A stretch of 55,000 nt of DNA from Aneurinibacillus soli (GTDB lineage: Bacteria > Bacillota > Bacilli > Aneurinibacillales > Aneurinibacillaceae): NCBI RefSeq assembly GCF_002355375.1, contig NZ_AP017312.1, forward strand, positions 3,712,501 to 3,767,500. Direction: 5' to 3'. The notes under the pieces were generated by a model. The model saw nothing but the letters and a program-made list of their open reading frames with translations. It was not told the origin of the DNA and did not search any database. The position numbers and the translations under genes were made by a program. Of the stretch, positions 25,089-32,405 are shown in pieces. The stretch's first letter is position 1. Each line of letters opens with the position of its first letter.

Positions 25089-25448
25089 TTATTCTTGTGT
25101 GATCCATTCCCACGCTTCATTCTGCTGTTCTAGATCGAAGTACTTCATATCGGCTTTAATAAAATAATCTTCTATTTTGATAATCGGCTTCATCCACTTC
25201 CGATCACTTACTACGGCGACTTTGTCGTAATACTTATAGAATTCTTTATTAAATTCTATATCCTCTAAAATAGCATCCCAGGAAACCCCTGTGTATTCTC
25301 CAACCATCATCAGCACTCGAATCTTGCCATAACGATCGGCTATTTCTCGGAAAGCTTGCTCAACATCCGGGTAGTCCTTTTTTGTTACCTTTTCACTGAC
25401 TTCAATCGCTACAACAGCGTCACTACGACTTTCTATCACTTTTATCAT
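25089..25448 (-). CDS. SpoIIAA-like (STAS-fold) protein
   Basis: A 119-residue cytoplasmic protein of the SpoIIAA-like/DUF3478 type. It has the alternating strands and helices of a STAS fold: an opening Ile-Lys-Val-Ile strand, Val-Val-Ala-Ile-Glu-Val, Arg-Val-Leu-Met-Met-Val, Val-Ala-Val-Val-Ser-Asp-Arg-Lys-Trp and a final Ala-Trp-Glu-Trp-Ile helix. Unlike true SpoIIAA I see no phospho-serine motif, so regulation of an anti-sigma factor should not be assumed. Start ATG 25448 follows an AAGGTGA box; a GTG nine bases earlier is the alternative. It is the first complete gene inside element 2 beside the spoVR side. Confidence 0.75.
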   Translation of the reverse strand: MIKVIESRSDAVVAIEVSEKVTKKDYPDVEQAFREIADRYGKIRVLMMVGEYTGVSWDAILEDIEFNKEFYKYYDKVAVVSDRKWMKPIIKIEDYFIKADMKYFDLEQQNEAWEWITQE

Positions 25449-25586
25449 AGAGATCACCTTCCCTTCCCCATATTCTATTCGGTATAGAGATGGGCTTTCC
25501 TTGTACCGCGTAGCAAACTATATGACAAATATGTGAGTATGGCACATGATTTTTCCGTAAAATCAAAACAACCTGCCAGTCTAACT

Positions 25587-25775
25587 GAACCTCTCATGAC
25601 TAAAGTCATGAGGTTCTAAGGTACTTTCATTCAGCCTTCGTCTGAATGACCGAAAACGAGTTTTCGGCTGACATCAGCCACTAAGCTATTTCCCTTAGAC
25701 TTTCATGGACAAGGCAACCATTGCTGCCATTATCGTCCTGTAGGCTCGGTTCAAAACCCTTTTGGATCGAAGTTT
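25587..25775 (-). ncRNA. IS right end and possible TnpB guide (omega) RNA region
   Basis: Downstream of the tnpB stop lie structured bases: a hairpin around CATGACTAAAGTCATG (25587-25616) and shorter ones near 25630-25670 (TTCAGCC/GTCTGAA-type pairings). In IS200/IS605 elements the guide RNA of TnpB is made from the 3' end of tnpB into this right end. That such an RNA exists here is inference from family knowledge. Confidence 0.35.
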
Positions 25776-27223
25776 TACAAGCCGATACTGCTTACTTGTT
25801 TCTTGCTCAAATGTTTAATTCGTTCCATTTCCTGTTCGTGCTTACCAAAGAAGTTGTTCCATGTTTCATTTGCTCGTCCAACATCTACTTCACGCAGATT
25901 GTCTTTTGTATTCATGATTAGAAAGGCACTATACAAATCACGTTGCACATCACCTTGCTCAAAGTGGTTCCAACGTTTTGAGAGCTTTTTCTTCACGCAC
26001 GTTTGCGTGAAGTGTTCAAATTGACTGGCTTTCACTTTAGTGGTGTCAATCCGCTTTAGTTTTAAGCCGAAGTAGTTTAGTTTGTTGTCGATAATCGAAA
26101 GAAGCATAGATGGCGCACGATTCGCTACTGACTTTCCAAATCGTTTTTTACGTTTGTATCGTCCCGTCTTTTCGCTAATCTCTGTTTTCTTTGCTTTTGC
26201 TTGAAGTCCTTTGAAATTCATGGTTTCAACTCGGACATCCAGCCCCAACGAAAGAATATAATTAGCCAGTTGATTGTGTGATTGCCTGCGCTTATCCGCA
26301 ATTTTTCGACTCATTTCAGCGAACTCTTGCCGAGCTTTCTTGTAGTTTTCACTTTGAATCCATTTCTCTCGATTGGATTTATTGATTGTGCCATCTTCCT
26401 TGTATTTGTTCGGGTTATTTGCTCTACGACTGCGGTCTAACTTACGCTGTAGCATCCGTTTTTGACGTTCATCTACTGACAAACCTTCCGCTAGCTCAAA
26501 CAGCTTCACTTCCTTTTCAGAAGTAATGGCGAGTGTTGATGTGCCAATATCTAATCCGACACGAGCGTTTTCATCTTTGGAATGATTATGATTGCGTTTC
26601 TTTGGTGGAAACCCTTCTAAGGCAAATTGAACGAAGTAACGATTTTTACCACGAATCACTTTCTTTACAAGTCGGCAATATTTGATTTTATCTTGAAGCG
26701 CAAGATGTGCGTATTCATCTTGGTTTTTTATCATGACAGGCAGGATAAGTCCTAACCATTCCATGCGTTTGTTTTCGGGAAAGTAACGAAAACCAGTCTT
26801 GTTTGTCTTTTCTTCTAACGAAAAGAATTGACCTACTGAACAAAAATGTACTTTCTTACCGTTCCCATACATGACTTTCTCAATTGCTTGAAACGCTCGT
26901 TCCGCGATATTCTGAGCCATTTGAGAACCGATATTTTGCTTAAGCGTACGCCCCATTCCTTGAACGTACCTATTTAAATCGAATTTACGAACGCCGTATT
27001 GTTCTTTGAATTGATTCAGAAGTTGATTGCGTTCTTTGCCTTTCGGCATACGAACCACTTCCCAATACCTAGGATTACGTATCATGTATTTGTATCTACG
27101 CCACGCTTCACCTAGACAGGCATTGTAGATCGTTCGCCCAATGTGTAAGCGCTTTTCCAGGATGTGTTCTTGCCATGTTTCAACTTGTAAAGGCAACGTA
27201 AGCACATAGGTTGGCGTTGTCAT
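25775..27223 (-). CDS. tnpB: TnpB-like RNA-guided nuclease/transposase protein
   Basis: A 482-residue TnpB-family protein. RuvC-like motifs are visible: Val-Gly-Leu-Asp-Ile-Gly-Thr-Ser-Thr (first Asp, about 225), Val-Glu-Thr-Met-Asn-Phe (Glu, about 335) and Val-Gln-Arg-Asp-Leu-Tyr-Ser-Ala (last Asp, about 425). The zinc ribbon usual between the last two motifs is absent: only one Cys (Gln-Thr-Cys-Val) remains, followed by Lys-Lys-Lys-Leu-Ser-Lys-Arg-Trp. Variants of this kind occur in bacilli. TnpB proteins cut DNA guided by an RNA from the element's right end and help keep the element at its site. It follows tnpA by 19 bases. Confidence 0.88.
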   Translation of the reverse strand: MTTPTYVLTLPLQVETWQEHILEKRLHIGRTIYNACLGEAWRRYKYMIRNPRYWEVVRMPKGKERNQLLNQFKEQYGVRKFDLNRYVQGMGRTLKQNIGSQMAQNIAERAFQAIEKVMYGNGKKVHFCSVGQFFSLEEKTNKTGFRYFPENKRMEWLGLILPVMIKNQDEYAHLALQDKIKYCRLVKKVIRGKNRYFVQFALEGFPPKKRNHNHSKDENARVGLDIGTSTLAITSEKEVKLFELAEGLSVDERQKRMLQRKLDRSRRANNPNKYKEDGTINKSNREKWIQSENYKKARQEFAEMSRKIADKRRQSHNQLANYILSLGLDVRVETMNFKGLQAKAKKTEISEKTGRYKRKKRFGKSVANRAPSMLLSIIDNKLNYFGLKLKRIDTTKVKASQFEHFTQTCVKKKLSKRWNHFEQGDVQRDLYSAFLIMNTKDNLREVDVGRANETWNNFFGKHEQEMERIKHLSKKQVSSIGL

Positions 27224-27242
27224 CTAGGTTCAGCTCCTTTCG

Positions 27243-27644
27243 CTATTTCTTTTGTTGATTACGAATGTATTGGCGTATTTGTTGTTCTGTATTTTCACTT
27301 ACGGTTGCGACAAAGTAACTAGGATTCCACAAATGACCACCCCACAGTTTCTTTTTTAGTTGGGGAAACTCTTTAAATAGCAACCTTGCTGAAACGCCTT
27401 TTAACGCTTTGATGATATTCGGAATTGAATGTTGTGGATTACAGTCAACCAAGAGATGAACATGGTCACAATCACTTTCGATTTCCGAAATCGTGAAACC
27501 ATTATCTATAGCAATTTGATTGAGTATTTCCTTTAATCGTATATCTATATCGCCAAGTAACACGTTGTGGCGATATTTCACGCACCATACAATATGGTAT
27601 TGGATAGCGTACACATATCCTCTACCATGTTTGACTTCTGCCAT
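27243..27644 (-). CDS. tnpA: IS200/IS605 Y1 transposase TnpA
   Basis: A 133-residue HUH-type single-strand transposase of normal length. The metal-binding His-x-His is in Cys-Asp-His-Val-His-Leu-Leu-Val (about 62-70) and the nucleophilic Tyr in Ser-Tyr-Phe-Val-Ala-Thr-Val (about 110). The beginning (Gly-Tyr-Val-Tyr-Ala-Ile-Gln-Tyr-His-Ile-Val-Trp) is typical. ATG 27644 follows GAGGTG by 6 bases. It recognises the subterminal hairpins and excises and inserts the element as a single-stranded circle. It appears intact. Confidence 0.95.
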   Translation of the reverse strand: MAEVKHGRGYVYAIQYHIVWCVKYRHNVLLGDIDIRLKEILNQIAIDNGFTISEIESDCDHVHLLVDCNPQHSIPNIIKALKGVSARLLFKEFPQLKKKLWGGHLWNPSYFVATVSENTEQQIRQYIRNQQKK

Positions 27645-27742
27645 GCTATCCACCTCAATTACAGGATAACATATGTCAAAATATTTTTCAGGCTATTACT
27701 ACTAAATATCGGTATTTTTGTTAGTAGGTAAGTTAACATATG

Positions 27743-27821
27743 TCGGACAATTGACGTGTCAAAAGACACGCCTTGTCCGAAGCCGAGAACACTCATGACT
27801 AAAGTCACGAGTGTTCTCGGC
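27743..27821. repeat. Left-end hairpins of the IS200/IS605 element
   Basis: Two adjacent hairpins: TCGGACAA with TTGTCCGA (27743-27780), enclosing a CGTGTC/GACACG stem, and a 13-bp perfect stem (27782-27794 with 27809-27821) enclosing a TGAC-TAAA-GTCA inner stem. The inner part is shared with the other end of the element. Confidence 0.8.
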
Positions 27822-28022
27822 TAATTCATAAAAACTGCTTATTCTTCGCTTTTATGGGCATATGCACATCCCGAAAAATAGGTATTTGCATAGAGTGTTA
27901 GGGATATTTCAAGTTGATACTGCGGCGATTCCTTTACAAGATTTTTTCATCTCTTCTCGTCTAAGGCAAAATAACAATGCTGGCAGACACCGACGTTTTA
28001 TTTATTTTTGCTGTTCTTCCTT

Positions 28023-28115
28023 CTACTCTCGTTGCTTTTTCTCCTTTTCCCAATATCTTTGTACACACTCTTCCCAATTGCTCTGCGGGTCCGGCATTAT
28101 CACTCGTGTTTCCAT
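28023..28115 (-). CDS. 30-residue charged protein
   Basis: A very short gene with a clear AAGGGAGGAG box 5 bases before ATG 28115. The peptide METRVIMPDPQSNWEECVQR, followed by a Tyr-Trp-Glu-Lys-Glu-Lys-Lys-Gln-Arg-Glu tail, ends at TAG 28023. It is strongly helical and charged at its C-terminus. It lies about 90 bases downstream of the DUF1540 gene. Function unknown; a peptide regulator or recombination accessory factor is conceivable. Confidence 0.55.
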   Translation of the reverse strand: METRVIMPDPQSNWEECVQRYWEKEKKQRE

Positions 28116-28166
28116 TTTACTCCTCCCTTCTTGTCCTGTTATTGTGCAACAAAAAGCTAAAATGAA

Positions 28167-28194
28167 TAATAAAAAGCCACTCCGAAGAGCAGCT
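28167..28194 (-). terminator. Terminator of the DUF1540 gene
   Basis: On the minus strand AGCTGCTC (28187-28194), a TTCG loop and GAGTGGCT (28175-28182) form a stem followed by TTTTTATTATTC. Confidence 0.7.
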
Positions 28195-28204
28195 TATATT
28201 GGCC

Positions 28205-28360
28205 TTACATGCCAGGCTGGAACGTCTTACAGTCTGTTTCCTCTGTAGTCGAAGCATTCTTGCCTTTGTGGCTTACTACATAAATCTCATTTGCGCTGCA
28301 TTTATCGCCTTGCGCCCAGTACGTACAGTTGTTTACTTCGCAAAGTACATCTTTTGCCAT
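28205..28360 (-). CDS. DUF1540 domain protein
   Basis: A 51-residue protein with an AAGGAGGTG box 8 bases before ATG 28360. It shows the family pattern of four spaced Cys: Val-Leu-Cys-Glu-Val-Asn-Asn-Cys-Thr-Tyr-Trp, Gly-Asp-Lys-Cys-Ser-Ala and Asp-Cys-Lys-Thr-Phe. Such proteins are common in spore formers and probably bind a metal; their role is unknown. It lies within element 2 and has its own terminator. Confidence 0.85.
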   Translation of the reverse strand: MAKDVLCEVNNCTYWAQGDKCSANEIYVVSHKGKNASTTEETDCKTFQPGM

Positions 28361-28841
28361 AGTTATCCACCTCCTTCGTAGTTTATCATGGACAAGTTTC
28401 GCTCTGTCTATTCATATTTGTATTGCACTATTCGTTCGATGTCCCCTTAACGGTTGGCAGACCGCGAAGGATATTTTTTGTAGCTTATCAAAACCTTTAC
28501 TTTCATTTAACCTTCTTTACACTTCAATCACCCATAATAATAACTGTCTCTTATTAAAACCACTCCTCCCCCCCTTTTCTAAGTGAAAGGGGCGTTTTTC
28601 TCTCTTCTTCTGAACTCGCTCCAGCGCTCTTCGAACCGTTTTCGGCTCTTTTTATTGCATCTATCCAAGTTTTGATTCAAAAATAGTTTAAAGATAATTC
28701 AGAAACAACTGATTAAGATGCAAAATCCAAGCAATTTAGCGGTTTTCCCCCTACTTTTTGTTGGCATATAATTTGCTTTATAAAAATATCAGCGATAGGT
28801 TTTTCTCCACTCAAATTACTCTGTTGGGCGTTTACACTTTA
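28361..28841. other. Gene-free stretch with one weak hairpin
   Basis: About 480 bases with no supported gene. Plus-strand frames here lack ribosome binding sites and are poor in typical codons. A short hairpin CCCCTTT/AAAGGGG (28571-28592) followed by CGTTTTT could terminate plus-strand transcripts. The left end must contain the DUF1540 promoter. Confidence 0.5.
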
Positions 28842-28880
28842 GGAAGCGAGATTGCACCCCTTTCTCGCTTCCCTTTTTTT
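28842..28880 (+). terminator. Strong plus-strand terminator without an obvious gene
   Basis: GGAAGCGAGA (28842-28851) pairs perfectly with 28863-28872 and is followed by C and seven T. No plus-strand gene ends before it; it may belong to an unannotated RNA in 28361-28841 or be a remnant. Confidence 0.75.
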
Positions 28881-28910
28881 GTCCATTAACAGATCAGCAA
28901 TTTTTAATCG

Positions 28911-29102
28911 TTAAGCCGTATCCCCACTGCACATCTGTTCGGCTACACGCTCTTTGTATTTAGTCAGCTTGCTCACCATCTGTGTAATGGCTGCTAGAGC
29001 TGCTGGTTTAATATCTACATCCAGCTCAAACGTGAGCTTCATTTTCTTATCCGTCACATTTCGACCAGCCACATAGGATTTAAATTCAGCATTCAAGTTC
29101 AT
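28911..29102 (-). CDS. Small protein of unknown function, 63 aa
   Basis: A 63-residue protein beginning MNLNAEFKSYVAGRNVTDKK. The start at ATG 29102 follows a GGGGGG box and lies 43 bases downstream of the preceding gene. Longer in-frame versions would overlap that gene and start at TTG. A strand-rich first half (Met-Lys-Leu-Thr-Phe-Glu-Leu-Asp-Val-Asp) is followed by a helix. It probably forms a transcription unit with the 80-residue gene upstream. I do not recognise the family. Confidence 0.6.
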   Translation of the reverse strand: MNLNAEFKSYVAGRNVTDKKMKLTFELDVDIKPAALAAITQMVSKLTKYKERVAEQMCSGDTA

Positions 29103-29145
29103 GTTATTGCCCCCCGTTCCAAGCCAGACTCCCGAAGGGCCTGAA

Positions 29146-29388
29146 TCATACAGTAGATTCAAGTTTTCCTTTATTCAACTCATACTCTGCACGAATAATT
29201 CTTCTTTTGTGGTTGTACCAAGTAGCTCGAACCCAAGCTCTCTTAAGCATCTGCACCTCTGGAAGCGAGTCATTATCTCGAAACCATTGCGCCTGCTGCT
29301 CGTCTGTCATAAACGGAAGTGCTGAGCGAATCTTGATGGTCGTGTTACCGATCTGTGTGGTGTAGCAAGGACGTTCATTTTGTTCCAT
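29146..29388 (-). CDS. Small protein of unknown function, 80 aa
   Basis: An 80-residue protein starting at ATG 29388 (GGGGG box 8 bases upstream); an open frame reaching 29592 has no matching ribosome binding site. The sequence MEQNERPCYTTQIGNTTIKI runs into Phe-Met-Thr-Asp-Glu-Gln-Gln-Ala-Gln-Trp-Phe and a basic helical end. It precedes the 63-residue gene by 43 bases on the same strand and may form a pair with it. Proteins of this look occur near phage-like islands of bacilli, but I cannot name a family. Confidence 0.6.
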   Translation of the reverse strand: MEQNERPCYTTQIGNTTIKIRSALPFMTDEQQAQWFRDNDSLPEVQMLKRAWVRATWYNHKRRIIRAEYELNKGKLESTV

Positions 29389-29650
29389 ATGCTCATCCCC
29401 CTTTGCACCATATCTATGCGTAGGAGAGCATTGGACAACCCTATTCATTTGGGGAGCCTCCTTTCTTGTAAGACTCCCTTTTTTTTGTCGAAATTTATCT
29501 ATTTCTTTTTGTAGTTTCCTAGAACCATGATATTTAGAATAATAAACATACATATTTTCAGTTGAATTTTCTACATTCAACATAACTATCAATCATTAAA
29601 GGCCAGATTCAGAATGTGCTACTAGCAAAGAACATATTGCACACACAAAA

Positions 29651-29694
29651 AACCGACATCATGATGAACAGCAAACGCTGGCGTGATGTCGGTT
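29651..29694. terminator. Hairpin upstream of the sigma-E-like gene
   Basis: AACCGACATCA (29651-29661) and its exact complement (29684-29694) form an 11-bp stem. It is followed by CTTTTAT on the plus strand and TTTTTTGTG on the minus strand. It lies 26 bases before the start of the sigma-like gene, so it can insulate or attenuate that gene. Confidence 0.6.
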
Positions 29695-29720
29695 CTTTTA
29701 TAAGCTAAGGAGGAAGTAAA

Positions 29721-30083
29721 ATGACATATATCGGCGAATCAGAACCATTACCACCACCATTGAACCAGGAGGAAGAAGAATACTTGCTCAGTCGTCTGCA
29801 TACAGGTGATCAAGAGATTCGCTCGATGCTGATTGAGCGCAATTTACGGCTCGTTGTGTACATTGCCCGCAAGTTTGAGAACGTTGGGGTTAATATCGAA
29901 GATTTGGTCAGCATCGGTACAATCGGACTCATTAAGGCGGTTAATACATTTGATCTGGAGAAAAAAATCAAGCTGGTCACCTACGCATCGCGCTGTATCG
30001 AAAACGAGATTCTCATGTTTTTGCGCCGCAACAGTAAAGTGAGGGCCGAGGTGTCATTTGACGAACCCTTAAACATTGACTAG
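29721..30083 (+). CDS. Sigma-E-like protein: region 2 only, no pro-sequence
   Basis: A 120-residue protein very similar to the N-terminal half of mature sigma-E of spore formers: Tyr-Ile-Gly-x-Ser-Glu-x-Leu-Pro-Pro-Pro-Leu, [18 protein letters not shown] and [12 protein letters not shown]. It starts at the point where pro-sigma-E is cleaved, with a perfect AAGGAGG box 6 bases before ATG, so the membrane pro-peptide is missing. It stops at TAG exactly where sigma-E continues with Trp-Asp-Gly (TGG to TAG would do this); the next codons still read Asp-Gly-Lys-Glu before similarity fades. Region 4 is absent, so it could bind core polymerase or anti-sigma partners but not a -35 box. It may be a remnant. 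Confidence 0.8.
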   Translation: MTYIGESEPLPPPLNQEEEEYLLSRLHTGDQEIRSMLIERNLRLVVYIARKFENVGVNIEDLVSIGTIGLIKAVNTFDLEKKIKLVTYASRCIENEILMFLRRNSKVRAEVSFDEPLNID

Positions 30084-30176
30084 GATGGGAAAGAGCGCTA
30101 GCAAGGTGTGACTGAGCTTCTTTCCTATAAATCGGTTAAACACAAATTGTTGTTAAAACGAAAAAATTGAAGAAGA

Positions 30177-30199
30177 AAAGCGGGCAAATCGCCCGCTTT
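30177..30199. terminator. Bidirectional terminator
   Basis: AAAGCGGGC (30177-30185) pairs perfectly with 30191-30199 around a 5-base loop. T-rich tails exist on both strands. It serves the chemoreceptor gene (minus) and the sigma-like gene (plus). Confidence 0.85.
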
Positions 30200-30213
30200 C
30201 TCTAACCTGCACA

Positions 30214-32181
30214 CTATGCTTTAAATTGTTTTACAATGTCCTCAAGCTCTTCCGCCATTTTAGCTAAAGAGGCTGCTGTAGCGGAAACCTCCTCCATCGA
30301 AGCCAATTGTTCTTCCGTGCTAGCTGACACCTCATTAATACCTTCTGATACTTTTTCTACCGTCTTTGTTACAGAGCGAATTGACGTAACAAACTGCTCG
30401 GTACTTGCTGTAATCTGTTGAACCGAAGCGGAAACCTCATTAATTTCATGGCTTACTTCATCTATAGATTGGTAGATTTGAGTAAAGGAGGCTCCAGCAT
30501 CATCGACAACCTCCATACCTTTTGCTACTTCTCTTCTACTATTCTCCATCGAACGTAACGCAGTATCCATTTTATTTTTAATCATATCAATTAATTCTGT
30601 AACACTACCGGCCGATTGAGAAGATTGCTCTGCCAGCTTTCGAACTTCATCCGCTACAACAGCAAACCCTCGTCCATGTTCTCCCGCTCTTGCTGCTTCG
30701 ATGGCAGCATTCAAAGCCAAAAGGTTTGTTTGGCTTGATATATCTGTAATCAGCCCAGCAAAATTTCCAATTTGATCAATACTTTCATGTAAATGCTTGA
30801 TAATACTAGATAACTCATCGACTGAGTTTTGAATAAAGTTCATCTGCTGAACGGCTGTAAGAATGGTTTCATTTCCTTTGGACGCTATAGTAGAAGTATT
30901 AGCCATAGATACAGACGTGATCTGCGTATGCTGGGCGATTTCCTGGAGCATATCAGACATGTCAGCAATCGTTGCTGACATACCCTCTACGTTTCTCGCC
31001 TCCTCCTCTGATCCGACTGCAATCTCATGAACTGTACCAGAAATATGTTCCGTCGCCTTAGCTGTTTCTTGGGAACTTGCCATTAGTTGTTCGGAGGCAA
31101 CCGCCAAAAGATCTACCCTTTCTTTTACCTGGTATAAAACGGACTGTAAGGATTCACTCATGTGATTAAAGTGATTTCCCAGTTGACCAAGCTCATCTTT
31201 AGCGTTCAAGCTAACTCTCTCCGTTAAATCACCCTGGCTAATTTTATCCGAAGCATCACTTAACAATTTGAGTGGTCTTGTAATGGAAATAATCACCCAA
31301 TATGTCACAACAGCTCCCAACAGCAGCGAGACGATAATCGTAACAACTGTAGTAAAGAAAATACCTTGAACACTCTCTTGAATTTCTGCTAATTTTATCG
31401 TGCCAGCTACTTTCCATCCTGTAATCGTATTCGTTGTAAAAAATGTTTCTTTTTGCTCCCCATCCTCGTTAAATATATATGTGCCTTCATCTTTTTTAAA
31501 TAGTTCCCCCATAGTCTGTTCAGGGATCGCGTCACCACTTTTTATCGTAGGATGAACAATGGCTTTCCTGGTTTGATCGATGATAAATCCATACCCATGT
31601 TCGCCAATTTTTGTTTGTTTCACTGAATTACTCAGACTGGTAAGATCTAAATCGATAGCAACAACCCCGCTTCCATCTTTCAGCGGTTTTGAAACGCTTA
31701 CAACAAATACATTTTTAAGCTTATCAAGGTATGGCTCTGAAACACTTGCGCTCTCTTTATTTTGCATCGCTTCTTGATACCATACTCGCTTCCTGGGATC
31801 ATAGTCTGACGGAAGTTTGTCCGCCCCGTCTGCAATCAGAATCCCCGTTTGTGTACCAACGTATGCAGACGTAATTTCCGGATGCGTACTTTGGTAACGA
31901 TGAATAATTTCCATAACACGTGGGCTTTGTTTCCCATTATATAAACTTGCATCAATAGACTGAGATAAAAAGCCTACACTCTTTTTCTCATTTTCTATCG
32001 TATTGTTAATTAAGTCGTTTAGAAATTTCACGTTTCGTTCCGCAGAATTGACCATATCGTTTTGTATCCGGTCTTTAGCAGTATTATACGAGAAACTTCC
32101 AATAACTAGACTCGGCAGCAGTAAAAGGAGAATAAAAGCAACCTGTAACCTTCTTCCTACACTTGATGCAATCCAATTCAT
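30214..32181 (-). CDS. Methyl-accepting chemotaxis protein, dCache type
   Basis: A 655-residue membrane chemoreceptor. A first transmembrane helix (about 13-33) is followed by an extracellular double-Cache sensor (to about 280) containing Trp-Tyr-Gln-Glu-Ala and Asp-Leu-Asp-Leu-Thr ligand-pocket motifs, a second transmembrane helix (about 281-305), a HAMP domain (Ile-Thr-Arg-Pro-Leu ... Asp-Leu-Thr-Glu-Arg-Val) and a long signalling coiled coil. The hairpin tip carries [16 protein letters not shown], which binds CheA and CheW. The ligand is unknown, possibly amino acids. ATG 32181 is preferred over ATG 32184 for spacing to GAGG. It is intact and an unusual passenger for an intervening element. 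Confidence 0.93.
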   Translation of the reverse strand: MNWIASSVGRRLQVAFILLLLLPSLVIGSFSYNTAKDRIQNDMVNSAERNVKFLNDLINNTIENEKKSVGFLSQSIDASLYNGKQSPRVMEIIHRYQSTHPEITSAYVGTQTGILIADGADKLPSDYDPRKRVWYQEAMQNKESASVSEPYLDKLKNVFVVSVSKPLKDGSGVVAIDLDLTSLSNSVKQTKIGEHGYGFIIDQTRKAIVHPTIKSGDAIPEQTMGELFKKDEGTYIFNEDGEQKETFFTTNTITGWKVAGTIKLAEIQESVQGIFFTTVVTIIVSLLLGAVVTYWVIISITRPLKLLSDASDKISQGDLTERVSLNAKDELGQLGNHFNHMSESLQSVLYQVKERVDLLAVASEQLMASSQETAKATEHISGTVHEIAVGSEEEARNVEGMSATIADMSDMLQEIAQHTQITSVSMANTSTIASKGNETILTAVQQMNFIQNSVDELSSIIKHLHESIDQIGNFAGLITDISSQTNLLALNAAIEAARAGEHGRGFAVVADEVRKLAEQSSQSAGSVTELIDMIKNKMDTALRSMENSRREVAKGMEVVDDAGASFTQIYQSIDEVSHEINEVSASVQQITASTEQFVTSIRSVTKTVEKVSEGINEVSASTEEQLASMEEVSATAASLAKMAEELEDIVKQFKA

Positions 32182-32318
32182 CATATACCTCAACCCCTTT
32201 TACTAACATTTGTGAATAAAAACTGTATAATTCCATAAATAAATATTATCTATAAAATACCTTTTAGCATAGTGTAAAAATTGCAATATGATATATAAAA
32301 ATCCCTACATAAAATTGA

Positions 32319-32405
32319 TTGACTTTTTTAATCCATATTTCTACATAATATCCCCCTACAAATTGCGAGGAAGCCAATGATACAATCATGGGGAGGTGAT
32401 TGTAT
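32319..32405 (+). promoter_or_regulatory. Promoter and start-codon hairpin of the element 2 recombinase
   Basis: TTGACT (32319-32324) and TACATA or CATAAT (32342-32349) form a possible promoter. Just downstream a perfect inverted repeat, ATACAATCA (32380-32388) and TGATTGTAT (32397-32405), encloses the GGGGAGG ribosome binding site in its 8-base loop and includes the first two bases of the ATG in its right arm. It could be an operator or an RNA hairpin limiting translation. Confidence 0.55.

Larger units (their letters stand above)
25587..27821 (-). mobile_element. IS200/IS605-family insertion sequence
   Basis: A transposase pair tnpA-tnpB flanked by subterminal hairpins. Both ends contain CATGACTAAAGTCA at the centre of a longer hairpin (25587-25616 and 27782-27821). 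The tnpA side has a further hairpin at 27743-27780. Elements of this family move as single-stranded DNA and make no target duplication, so exact ends cannot be fixed by eye; the limits given are those of the hairpins. It sits inside element 2. Confidence 0.85.

Noticed and set aside
27862-28586. Plus-strand frames of 60-128 aa
   Set aside because: They overlap the DUF1540 and 30-aa genes on the other strand or lack ribosome binding sites.
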